Positions 24,229 through 31,817 of a stretch of DNA of 35,065 nucleotides are shown here, in pieces. Under the pieces are notes generated by a model. The model searched no databases and was not told the origin of the DNA. It saw nothing but the letters and a program-made list of their open reading frames with translations. The first letter of the stretch is position 1. Each line of letters opens with the position of its first letter. The position numbers were made by a program, and so were the translations under genes. Origin of the DNA: Treponema zioleckii (GTDB lineage: Bacteria > Spirochaetota > Spirochaetia > Treponematales > Treponemataceae). The stretch is from assembly GCF_014737315.1 (NCBI RefSeq), contig NZ_JPUF01000042.1, forward strand, positions 1-35,065, written 5' to 3'.

Positions 24229-24320
24229 CAGCAGCAAGAAAGAAAGTTTGGTTATGAACGTTGTTCATAGCCCCTTAGAAAAGTCCCGCAGTTTCTCCTC
24301 CTTTAAGCGGGACTTTTCAC
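24229..24320 (+). ncRNA. Candidate small regulatory RNA with anti-Shine-Dalgarno loop
   Basis: A ~90-base unit between a plausible promoter and a hairpin terminator in the mtnN/hydrolase intergenic gap. Hairpin 1: GGTTATGAAC (24250-24259) pairs with GTTCATAGCC (24263-24272), ten pairs including one G-U, around a 3-base loop. Hairpin 2: AAAAGTCCCGC (24279-24289) pairs perfectly with GCGGGACTTTT (24307-24317) around a 17-base loop holding TTTCTCCTCCTTTAA. No open frame fits. It could instead be a leader of the hydrolase at 24544, but the hairpin lies ~225 bp before that gene and it has its own ribosome site. It does not match a riboswitch class I can recognise. Confidence 0.5.
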
Positions 24321-24325
24321 TTTTA
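24279..24325 (+). terminator. Terminator hairpin of the candidate small RNA
   Basis: An 11-bp perfect stem (24279-24289 with 24307-24317) ends in TTTT, followed by CACTTTT. The U tract is interrupted, so termination may be partial. Confidence 0.6.
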
Positions 24326-24543
24326 AACCACTTTTCTTTTAGATTCATTTAATATTTTCCTTCACATTTTAGAGTTTTAAATTTAATCTTAAACGAATAT
24401 TGTGTTATAGTCATGTTTTTTTCTCAGAACTTATCCATATTATCCGATTTTTAAATAGAATAGGGTGATTTTAAATTTTTATAATGGAAGGTTCTAAAAA
24501 ACTTTTTGAGCCGACCGTGACCTAATTTTACAAGGAGACTTGC
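24326..24543. other. Upstream region of the alpha/beta hydrolase gene
   Basis: A+T-rich, no gene seen. A TATAAT at 24480-24485 is a possible -10 for the hydrolase but no matching -35 is visible. A TTATCCATA at 24431-24439 is one mismatch from a DnaA box. Confidence 0.35.
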
Positions 24544-25380
24544 ATGCTGCACGAAAGAATCGATTTGCCTGTAAACTATAAAGGAAAAATTTCAAATTCA
24601 AATCAAAAACCGTTTATTACCACATATCTTCTTGATAATTACGAGAACTTGGATCCGAACCGCCTGCGCCCGCTCGTTGTGATTTGTCCGGGAGGCGGTT
24701 ACGAGCATCTTTCAGTGCGCGAGAGCGAGGCTGTGGCCATAAAAATGAATTCGCTCGGATTTCAGGCGATAATCCTGAATTACTCGCTTGCCCCAATGGA
24801 ATTTCCTGCAAGTCTTTGTGACCTTGCCGAGGCGATTGTTCTTGCCAGAAAAAAGGCTGGCGAGTGGCACGTTGACCCGAATAAAATTATTGCCGCCGGA
24901 TTTAGTGCTGGCGGTCACCTTGCGGCGACTTTAGGTTGCTATTGGAATGCCGGGCTTTTGCAGGAGCTTTTGCCGTATAAGCCTCTCGAAACAAAGCCGA
25001 ATGCGCTCTTGCTTTCTTATCCTGTAATTACTGCGGACGTTCGTTATTGTCACGAGGCTTCGATTAGAAACGTTCTTGGGCCTGGATGCGAGGATGAGCG
25101 CGATTTTGTAAGCCTTGAAAATCATGTTTCAAAAGATGTTCCGCCGACTTTCATTTGGCACACAAACGAGGATGAATCTGTTCCTGCTGAAAATTCAATG
25201 TTCTTCGCAAACGCATTGCGTTCAGCTGGAATTCCTTTTGAGTATCATCTTTTCTCAAAAGGAATCCACGGACTTTCTCTTGCCACTGACGAAACTTCCA
25301 AGCCTAACGGCGAGACTGTCGAAAAACAGTGCGCGGTTTGGCCTGAACTTTTTGCAAATTGGCTTGAAACAGCGTTGTAG
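24544..25380 (+). CDS. Alpha/beta hydrolase, acetyl-esterase-like
   Basis: The 278-residue cytoplasmic product (no signal peptide) has the esterase/lipase fold. An oxyanion-hole motif CPGGGYEHLS lies near 50-59 and a nucleophile elbow G-F-S-A-G-G near 119-124 (Ser121). The acid is an aspartate or glutamate in NEDESVP, near 215, and the base a histidine in SKGIHGLSLA, near 240. The arrangement resembles the BD-FAE/acetylxylan-esterase-like family common in plant-polysaccharide-degrading gut bacteria, where such enzymes remove acetyl groups from xylo-oligosaccharides; the substrate here is not shown. The ATG follows ACAAGGAGACTTGC. It stands alone, with an sRNA-like unit upstream. Confidence 0.88.
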   Translation: MLHERIDLPVNYKGKISNSNQKPFITTYLLDNYENLDPNRLRPLVVICPGGGYEHLSVRESEAVAIKMNSLGFQAIILNYSLAPMEFPASLCDLAEAIVLARKKAGEWHVDPNKIIAAGFSAGGHLAATLGCYWNAGLLQELLPYKPLETKPNALLLSYPVITADVRYCHEASIRNVLGPGCEDERDFVSLENHVSKDVPPTFIWHTNEDESVPAENSMFFANALRSAGIPFEYHLFSKGIHGLSLATDETSKPNGETVEKQCAVWPELFANWLETAL

Positions 25381-25544
25381 TGTATAACTTTCACTTTTGA
25401 CACAATCATTATGCAAGGGATCGTTTTGAAATTGTAGCTAAGACTTCGTAAATCATGTATTATGCGAAATTAGACAGAAACTCATAAGGGAATTTTGAAA
25501 AACTTGAATTTCTCGAAATTCCCGTAAATACAAAAGGAGATTAT

Positions 25545-26339
25545 ATGAAGAAAAGTGCAGCAATTGCATCTCTTGCAGTGCTATTTGCATTTTTTGCAGT
25601 CGGATGCAAAGAAAAGGAAAATTCTGCCCCTGCGAATAGTGTTGGGAGTAAAATTTTGGATGAAGGACGTGCGGTAGCGGAGGCTGTGAGCGAAATTCCT
25701 CAAGAGTCTGAGTCGATTCAGGCTTTTGAAGAAAGTGAAAATTCCGTTTTAGAATCAGATGTTCCTTCAACGATTCCTGGTGTAGTTCTTTTTAGCGGAT
25801 GGACATATTGTACTGAAAAAAATGGAGTGATGGTTTCTGCCGCCCAGGGTGAGACCGGTGACTCAGTGCTTATCTGCATGGAAAATGGCGGACCAATCGA
25901 AAAAGAAGCCGTTCAGAGATTTTCGGACGGAACTTCTGCAAAATACGGGTTCGTAAAAATCCTTGTGGATTCAAATGAATATTGGACACGAAAGGCTTGC
26001 GTCTCAAAGGGCGGAAAAGTTTCTGTTGCGCTCGAAGACGGATATCTTTTTACAGCGACCGATATTGCGATGATGGACAAAAGAAAAGTTAAGGCCGGAC
26101 AGCTTCTTGTAACTTTTGCCGGAAACGCGGAATTCGAAAAAGTGGTTGTTTACGACATGAAAACTCCTTACGGTCTTACACGTTATGTCTTAAAACCGAT
26201 GGTTTCTAACGATTCTCTCGTAATCGACACGATGATAACAAAGGCCAGAATCAAAGAATATGCAAGCAAAAAGCCTGCTGACCAACTCAAACCTGTTGTT
26301 CTTGAAGAGGTTTCAGAGCTTATTGGCGGTGAAATCTAA
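25545..26339 (+). CDS. Putative lipoprotein paired with the downstream SH3-type protein
   Basis: The 264-residue product has a lipoprotein signal peptide with lipobox F-A-V-G-C (Cys21), so it is probably anchored in an envelope membrane. A ~55-residue E/S-rich linker follows, then two compact beta-rich regions (about 78-140 and 150-225). The second (DGYLFTATDIAMMDKRKVKAG onward to TRYVLKPMV) resembles the corresponding part of the next gene's product (EDATLFTKDQVSSFRNAYLP to TRWVQSKKI). No enzyme motif is seen. The ATG has a strong AAAGGAGATTAT site. The next gene starts 15 bp after its stop, so the two form an operon. A TTGACA at 25397-25402 lacks a matching -10. Confidence 0.78.
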   Translation: MKKSAAIASLAVLFAFFAVGCKEKENSAPANSVGSKILDEGRAVAEAVSEIPQESESIQAFEESENSVLESDVPSTIPGVVLFSGWTYCTEKNGVMVSAAQGETGDSVLICMENGGPIEKEAVQRFSDGTSAKYGFVKILVDSNEYWTRKACVSKGGKVSVALEDGYLFTATDIAMMDKRKVKAGQLLVTFAGNAEFEKVVVYDMKTPYGLTRYVLKPMVSNDSLVIDTMITKARIKEYASKKPADQLKPVVLEEVSELIGGEI

Positions 26340-26354
26340 GAGGAGATTTGAAGA

Positions 26355-27302
26355 ATGATGAAAAAAACAGTACTTGCATTTCTTTTTATGGCAACAGGAT
26401 TCTTTGCCATTGCAAAAAGCGGATACATGCTCAGAAGCAATAACGGTTCCCTAAAGAAGCAGACTGCTCGTGGAATGGAATATGCCGTGCAGATTCCTTT
26501 TGGAGCAAAAGTTGAAATCCTTTCGGATACGCCTGTAAGTGCCTTCTATTATTGGACAGGCGGACGAAGCAACAGCGCAATGGATTTTTATAAAGTCAGC
26601 TATCAGTCCGAGGAATATTTTATTGCGGCAAAAGAGTGTGCGATTGGAGAGAATCCGATTGTAATCACCGAAGACGCGACACTTTTTACAAAAGACCAGG
26701 TTTCTTCTTTTAGAAACGCATATCTTCCGCGCGGCACAATCTGTCTTAAAACAGGAAAGTCAAGCCAAAAAGGCGGCGTTTCTTTTTCTCAGGTGACTTT
26801 TTATGATTCAGCTGATTCAACTTTAAAGACTCGCTGGGTTCAGTCTAAAAAAATAAGCAGTGACGCAAATGACGTAAAGGCGGCTCAACTCGTGGAACTT
26901 GCGTTCGTACAGACTGACAAGGGCATGAAAGAGAATTTTATGAAGCTTGCCATGAACATTGAGACGACTTCAAAAATCAAGAATTACGTTGAAGCTGTTA
27001 ACAAAAAGATGAAGAACATCATCGACGGAAGCAATACCGAATCGTATACCCGAGCAAATGCCGTCGTATTGACTGATGACGGTTCTATGGTAAATCTTCG
27101 TGCAGCACCGCAGAAAGGGGCTGTTATAACGAAATTGCCTAGCGAAACTCATATTGCAACTTTGTACAGAACCGTTGAGACCGAAAAAATCGAGGGTCTT
27201 ACCGAGCATTGGTATTACATTCAAACCGAAAGCGCTAGCGGTTGGCTTTTCGGCGGATATATCGCTTTTCTAGGCGATGTTGAAGACGAGACTGCAGAGT
27301 AA
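26355..27302 (+). CDS. Exported protein with C-terminal bacterial SH3 domain
   Basis: The 315-residue product has a signal peptide (about 1-20, ending FFAIAKS). N-terminal and middle beta-rich regions are followed by a helical stretch (about 178-225) and a C-terminal SH3b domain (about 230-308). The domain's signature is SMVNLRAAPQKGAVITKLPS followed by WYYIQTESASGWLFGGYI. SH3b domains usually bind peptidoglycan or other envelope ligands. ATG codons at 26355 and 26358 both fit the AGGAG site at 26340-26344. The middle region is related to the preceding lipoprotein, suggesting gene duplication and a joint envelope role. Confidence 0.8.
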   Translation: MMKKTVLAFLFMATGFFAIAKSGYMLRSNNGSLKKQTARGMEYAVQIPFGAKVEILSDTPVSAFYYWTGGRSNSAMDFYKVSYQSEEYFIAAKECAIGENPIVITEDATLFTKDQVSSFRNAYLPRGTICLKTGKSSQKGGVSFSQVTFYDSADSTLKTRWVQSKKISSDANDVKAAQLVELAFVQTDKGMKENFMKLAMNIETTSKIKNYVEAVNKKMKNIIDGSNTESYTRANAVVLTDDGSMVNLRAAPQKGAVITKLPSETHIATLYRTVETEKIEGLTEHWYYIQTESASGWLFGGYIAFLGDVEDETAE

Positions 27303-27500
27303 AAAACATAATTTTCTGGCACAGATGGAATACGGATTTTTTTTGTTTATCTGTGCTGTCTTTGTATATGGTGGTTGAGCTTGTCGAAACCACCGTAAAT
27401 TGTCATTCCGAACTTGGGCGAGTGCGACAACGAATGCGCTTGGCTTCGGAATCTGTAAATATAGATGCTGAAATAATTTCAGTATGGCACTTTTTACCCT
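27303..27500. repeat. Intergenic repeat cluster before mnmG
   Basis: A GCACAGAT / ATCTGTGC hairpin (27320-27327, 27350-27357) may end the upstream operon. Then follow a GGTGGTTGAGCTTGTCGAAA / CCACC palindrome (27370-27394) and a GTCATTCCGAAC ... TTCGGAATCT pair with a ~30 bp insert (27400-27452). A GATGCTGAAATAATTTCAGT module (27465-27484) closes the cluster. All belong to repeat families also present at the left end of the window. Confidence 0.65.
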
Positions 27501-27505
27501 TTCCG

Positions 27506-27535
27506 TTGATTTCCAATTTTCAATTTTTTTATTAT
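27506..27535 (+). promoter_or_regulatory. Candidate mnmG promoter
   Basis: TTGATT (27506-27511), an 18-base spacer and TATTAT (27530-27535), 37 bp before the mnmG start codon. Confidence 0.5.
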
Positions 27536-27572
27536 ACTCTCCATTACTCTTGTATTTTTTTTAGGTTTTTCT

Positions 27573-29633
27573 ATGTCTGGATTTTATGATTTTTATGATG
27601 TTGCAGTAATTGGAGGCGGACACGCAGGAACAGAAGCGTCGCTTGCGTGTGCCCGGATGGGGCTTAAAACCGTTTTGATAACACAGTCAATTGACGCAAT
27701 TGCCCGCATGAGCTGCAATCCCTCAATCGGCGGAATCGCGAAAGGTAACATTGTTCGCGAAATTGATGCTCTTGGTGGCGAAATGGGTAAAATTATCGAC
27801 AAGTCGATGATTCAGTTCAGAATGTTGAATAAAAGCCGCGGACCTGCGGTTCAAGCTCCACGTTCACAGGCTGACAAAATTCTTTATTCTCAGATTGCCC
27901 GACAGACAATCGAAACTACGCCGAATCTTTATACTCTTATGGATACCGTAGTTGATATTCTTACGACTGAAAGCGAGACTCCGCTTCCGCCTGATTCTGA
28001 AAGTTCTCAAAAAGGTCAGATTCCGGGCGAAAAGAGCGAGACTTCGCTTTTGACGGATGCTGCCAAATCTGGAAAGCGGCAAAAAGTCACTGCTGTTGTT
28101 ACGGAGCGAGGCCGCATTATTCCTGTTCGTTCGGTTGTGCTCACCACGGGTACTTTTTTGGGCGGAAGAATTTTTATTGGCGAATACGACGCTCCTTGCG
28201 GGCGCGTTGGTGAGTCTGCCGCTTTTGGGCTTACGCAGTCGCTCAATCGGCTGGGATTTACTACCGGAAGATTAAAGACCGGAACTCCGCCGCGAATTCT
28301 TCGTCACACGATAGATTTTTCTCGTCTTGAAGAGCAAGGCGGAGATGACGTTGTGATTCCGTTCAGCTTTGAGAATGAGACTGTTGACCGCCCGATGGTT
28401 CCGTGCCACGTTGTTTACACGAATCAGGAAACTCATAAAATTATTCGCGAAAATATCGGTCGCTCGCCGCTTTACTCTGGAAAAATCAGCGGTATTGGCC
28501 CTCGTTACTGTCCGAGCATCGAAGACAAAGTTATGCGTTTTGCAGAACGCGAGAGGCACCAGCTTTTTGTTGAACCAGAAAGCCTTCTTACCGACGAAAT
28601 TTACTTGAACGGTCTTTCTTCCTCACTGCCGGAAGAAGTTCAGGATGCCTTTTTGCGTACTCTCCCTGGTTTTGAAAACTGTCACGTTTCTCGCCCAGGC
28701 TACGCGGTTGAGTATGACTACGTTGAGCCGACGCAGCTTTTTCCGAGTCTTGAGACAAAACGGGTTGCGGGGCTTTTTGATGCCGGTCAGATTAACGGAA
28801 CTTCGGGTTACGAGGAGGCTGCTGGACAGGGGCTTGTTGCAGGAATTAACGCAGGTCTTTACGCAAAAGCTCATAAGAATCTTTGCGGAGAGCTTGCGAA
28901 ACTTCATGGTGGAATGGGGCAGTCACCTTCAAGTGCCGAAGACGGTGCTTTTGAGCCTAAAGCGCGTTTTACCGAGCAAGAAATCGCACATTTTGCTGAA
29001 ATCAGTGCAAAAGAGACTCTCCTCGTAAACGAGTTCCTTGAAAAGCATGAACAGTCTATCGGAAACGAGAACTTCCACAAAATTCCTGAATGGCAGCCGT
29101 TGATTCTTGGTCGGGACGAAGCCTATATTGGTGTCTTAATAGATGATTTGGTCACTTTGGGAACAAAAGAGCCGTACCGAATGTTTACCGCTCGTGCTGA
29201 ATACAGATTAAAGCTTCGCCACGATACGGCAGACCGCCGTTTGGCCCAAAAAGCGTTTGATGTTGGCTTAAAGACTCAAAGCCAGCTTGATGCCGTAAAA
29301 GTTAAATACGAGCAGGTTGCCGAGGCCACAGAATTGCTCTTGAAGAATCCAAAGAGCGAAAATCCGGGATTTTCGGCAATCGTCTGGGAAGAAGCTCAGG
29401 AAGACGCAAAATACAAATATTACATCGAAAAGCAAGATGCCCGCGTTGCAAAAATGCACAAAATGGAAAAATTCCATATTCCTGCTGATTTTGACTACGG
29501 AAGCATTCCGGCGTTAAGTTCTGAGAGCCGTCAAAAACTTGAAGCTGTTCGCCCGCTAACGCTTGGTCAGGCAAGCCGAATAAGCGGAATCCGTAACAGC
29601 GACATTATGCTTTTGATGGTTTATCTAAAATAA
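27573..29633 (+). CDS. mnmG: tRNA uridine-34 carboxymethylaminomethyl-modifying enzyme MnmG (GidA)
   Basis: With MnmE, MnmG installs the cmnm5 group on the wobble uridine of several tRNAs, using FAD and methylene-THF or glycine. The 686-residue product has the FAD dinucleotide motif VIGGGHAGTEAS (11-22), the GidA signature SCNPSIGGIAKGNIVREIDALGG (47-69), the GPRYCPSIEDK motif and the GLFDAGQINGTSGYEEAAGQG signature (about 405-425). The C-terminal helical MnmE-binding part is complete. It is ~55 residues longer than usual. Much of this is an S/P/E/K-rich insertion at about 132-169, between the FAD-domain strands TVVDIL and KVTAVV. The ATG has a weak TTTAGG site. No mnmE lies nearby. Confidence 0.95.
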   Translation: MSGFYDFYDVAVIGGGHAGTEASLACARMGLKTVLITQSIDAIARMSCNPSIGGIAKGNIVREIDALGGEMGKIIDKSMIQFRMLNKSRGPAVQAPRSQADKILYSQIARQTIETTPNLYTLMDTVVDILTTESETPLPPDSESSQKGQIPGEKSETSLLTDAAKSGKRQKVTAVVTERGRIIPVRSVVLTTGTFLGGRIFIGEYDAPCGRVGESAAFGLTQSLNRLGFTTGRLKTGTPPRILRHTIDFSRLEEQGGDDVVIPFSFENETVDRPMVPCHVVYTNQETHKIIRENIGRSPLYSGKISGIGPRYCPSIEDKVMRFAERERHQLFVEPESLLTDEIYLNGLSSSLPEEVQDAFLRTLPGFENCHVSRPGYAVEYDYVEPTQLFPSLETKRVAGLFDAGQINGTSGYEEAAGQGLVAGINAGLYAKAHKNLCGELAKLHGGMGQSPSSAEDGAFEPKARFTEQEIAHFAEISAKETLLVNEFLEKHEQSIGNENFHKIPEWQPLILGRDEAYIGVLIDDLVTLGTKEPYRMFTARAEYRLKLRHDTADRRLAQKAFDVGLKTQSQLDAVKVKYEQVAEATELLLKNPKSENPGFSAIVWEEAQEDAKYKYYIEKQDARVAKMHKMEKFHIPADFDYGSIPALSSESRQKLEAVRPLTLGQASRISGIRNSDIMLLMVYLK

Positions 29634-29637
29634 GCCT

Positions 29638-29764
29638 ACGCGCGAGTTTTTGGAAACGCTAAAAACAATTTTTTATACTAAAAGAGTCTTTGTGCGTTTT
29701 TCAAAAACTTGCGGGAAACGTTCAAAGAAAACTTAAAGTTGCAAAGTTGATTCGTGGCGTTTTC
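29638..29764. repeat. Dispersed repeat family A, copy 2
   Basis: GCGCGAGTTTTTGGAAACGC at about 29641, an inverted arm AAAAACTTGCGGGAAACGTT near 29703, then AAAACTTAAAGTTG and a GGCGTTTTC end. It fills the gap between the convergent ends of mnmG and the deaminase-like gene, stopping at the latter's stop codon. Confidence 0.65.
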
Positions 29765-30658
29765 TTAGGCTCTGGTAATAATTTCTATCATTTCGTCTTT
29801 TGAGAAAATATTTGTGTTGCACAAATCCGAGGCGAATGCACTTATGGATTTGTCGTGCAGCAAAATATTGCCCGTGCTAATGTAAGAACGTATACCTTTC
29901 TCGCAGAAAACACGGAGCGTTTTAGCCTTTTCTTCTATGCTGTTGTCCGTTGCGCCCATGCGTGTTGGCGAAATAATTACTTTTAAGTCATTGTCCGAGA
30001 GAAACTTTAAAAGTTCATCGCTTTTTGCAAGAGGGTCGGCATTTATAATTTGTGACGGGAAAAGTACGTCGAGCATTTTTAGAATTTCGTCCGGCGTGCT
30101 GTCAGCCTCAATATGAATTTTTGTCTCAAGATTGTAGCTTTTTGCAAAACTCAAAAGGTTGTTGTATTTTTCAGGATTTTTTATTACGTCTTTTCCAAAA
30201 ATGTCCAATCCGTGAAAAAGCCCACGTTCAATAAATGTCTCAGCCAGAAAGAATTTTGTTTCGCTGTCAGTGTTTACGCCCAAGACGGGTTTTATCGTAA
30301 TCTGATCAGAATATTTTTCGAGCAAAGAATTGATTGTGAGCGCAAATTCCGACGGCGAGCCACATTTTTCGGCAAGATTTATATTCACTGTGCCTTCAAG
30401 TGTCTCTACGTTATCTGCAAGCGCCTCAATAATTGAGAGTGCAAAAAGATTCTGAACGTCTTTTTTTGAAGTTATGCGCATGTGCGTATAGTCAATAATT
30501 TTTTGACGATGATTCGATATACTTTCATTTTCCGCTTCCGAAACTTCGGGGATGTAAAAACCGGCCCAAAGAACGTAAGAGGGATAGCGCATTCCCAGCA
30601 AAAGATGATTATGAATATCTTTTTTTTGGATTTTTATAAAATCAGCTATGTTAGTCAT
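29765..30658 (-). CDS. Adenosine-deaminase-like protein with degenerate active site
   Basis: The 297-residue product follows the adenosine/AMP deaminase fold order but is divergent. It keeps the first metal motif, H-N-H (residues 16-18), GLDIFGKD (150-157) where deaminases have G-x-D-L-x-G, and a histidine at 182. The HAGE motif is HIEA, so the catalytic glutamate is displaced. The RIGHG motif is IINADP with no histidine. The zinc-binding TDDP is replaced by TGNI (262-265). Active adenosine deamination is therefore unlikely; it may be a binding protein or act on another substrate with altered metal use. The start follows GCAGGAAAATTGC. It lies 67 bp after a canonical deaminase gene on the same strand. 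Confidence 0.75.
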   Translation of the reverse strand: MTNIADFIKIQKKDIHNHLLLGMRYPSYVLWAGFYIPEVSEAENESISNHRQKIIDYTHMRITSKKDVQNLFALSIIEALADNVETLEGTVNINLAEKCGSPSEFALTINSLLEKYSDQITIKPVLGVNTDSETKFFLAETFIERGLFHGLDIFGKDVIKNPEKYNNLLSFAKSYNLETKIHIEADSTPDEILKMLDVLFPSQIINADPLAKSDELLKFLSDNDLKVIISPTRMGATDNSIEEKAKTLRVFCEKGIRSYISTGNILLHDKSISAFASDLCNTNIFSKDEMIEIITRA

Positions 30659-30725
30659 GCAATTTTCCTGCTTTTAGCAACTGTTTTATAATTTTGTATT
30701 TTCAATATAACATATTATAAACCGA

Positions 30726-31763
30726 TTAACTTAATTCTGCATCAAATTTTTCCCAAGTTTGTTCAACTGCATTTTTGAATGATTCTTTTTCTTCATCTGT
30801 CAGGAACGATGCCGTAAAACCGTTAAGGATAAGCTGTTTTATTTCATTCTTTTTAAAATGAAGCTTTGTATAGAGTTTCCAATACTCATCGATGAGTGAA
30901 ACTCCAAAAAACAACGGGTCATCCGTGTTTAAGGTTACAAGAATATTTTTTTCGAAGAACATTTTTATAGGATGCTCTTCGTAGATTTGCACATATTTTT
31001 TTGTAAAAACATTGCTGGTCGGACAAATTTCAAGCGGCAATTGCGTGTCCGCAAGATATTGCATTAATTTTTCGTCAAACTTTGCCGAAATTCCGTGGCC
31101 GATTCTCTTGGCATGAAGAATATTGATTGCGTCCCAAATTGATTCCGGGCCAACGTCTTCGCCAGCGTGAGCAACGGTAAGAAGATTGTTGTCCCGTGCC
31201 CGCTGAAAAACATGCCCAAAATCTTTTGAAGGGCCTTTCGTCTCTGCTCCGCCAAGTCCGATTCCTATGATTTCTGGAATTCTGTTGCCTAAAACCAAAT
31301 CCAGATTTTTTTGTGCGTTTTCTTCGCCAAACGTCCTTGAAACATCAATAAGAAGATTTACGGTTACGCCAGTTTCCTGTTTAATTTTCTGGATGTTCTT
31401 TTTGTAGTTTTTTACCATCTCAGAAAAGCTAAAACCTTTTTTTAGAAAAGCCGATGGAGCCGCAAAAACTTCAACGTATGCAAGACCGTTATCAAGAATG
31501 TAGTTTTTTAAGTCATCAAAAATCAAATCAAAATCATCGATTGACGTAAAAAGTTCCTGAACTTGAAGGTATGCCGCTATAAAGCCATTCAAATCTTCGT
31601 AGCTAAAAAGATTGTGCATCGCCCTGTCGGTGAATTCAACGTTATTTTTTTTGAAAAAGAGTTTTTTTATTGTTGCTTCTGAGATGACTGCCTCAATGTG
31701 CAAATGGAGTTCTGCTTTTGGAATCTTTTTGAGAAAATCATAGAAATCTGGCTTTTTAATCAT
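30726..31763 (-). CDS. add: Adenosine deaminase
   Basis: The product converts adenosine to inosine in purine salvage. The 345-residue cytoplasmic protein has all zinc and catalytic motifs: KAELHLH (His20, His22), GIGLGGAE near 167-174, HAGED (His199, Glu202), RIGHG (His223), CPTSN (248-252) and NTDDP (Asp281, Asp282). The usual Gly after LHLE is Ala25, a mild departure. Adenine deaminases of the same superfamily are an alternative. The ATG has an ACGGAGACTGCC site. It lies 54 bp after pepF and 67 bp before the degenerate paralogue, so the three are probably one operon. Confidence 0.92.
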   Translation of the reverse strand: MIKKPDFYDFLKKIPKAELHLHIEAVISEATIKKLFFKKNNVEFTDRAMHNLFSYEDLNGFIAAYLQVQELFTSIDDFDLIFDDLKNYILDNGLAYVEVFAAPSAFLKKGFSFSEMVKNYKKNIQKIKQETGVTVNLLIDVSRTFGEENAQKNLDLVLGNRIPEIIGIGLGGAETKGPSKDFGHVFQRARDNNLLTVAHAGEDVGPESIWDAINILHAKRIGHGISAKFDEKLMQYLADTQLPLEICPTSNVFTKKYVQIYEEHPIKMFFEKNILVTLNTDDPLFFGVSLIDEYWKLYTKLHFKKNEIKQLILNGFTASFLTDEEKESFKNAVEQTWEKFDAELS

Positions 31764-31817
31764 TGGCAGTCTCCGTAAATTTAATACTTTTTCAATATCT
31801 CTATATTTATCGGTTTA

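Noticed and set aside
24229-24320. Riboswitch or T-box leader for the hydrolase at 24544
   Set aside because: No T-box motif, no recognisable aptamer, and the hairpin lies ~225 bp before the gene; a separate sRNA seems more likely, although a leader is not excluded.
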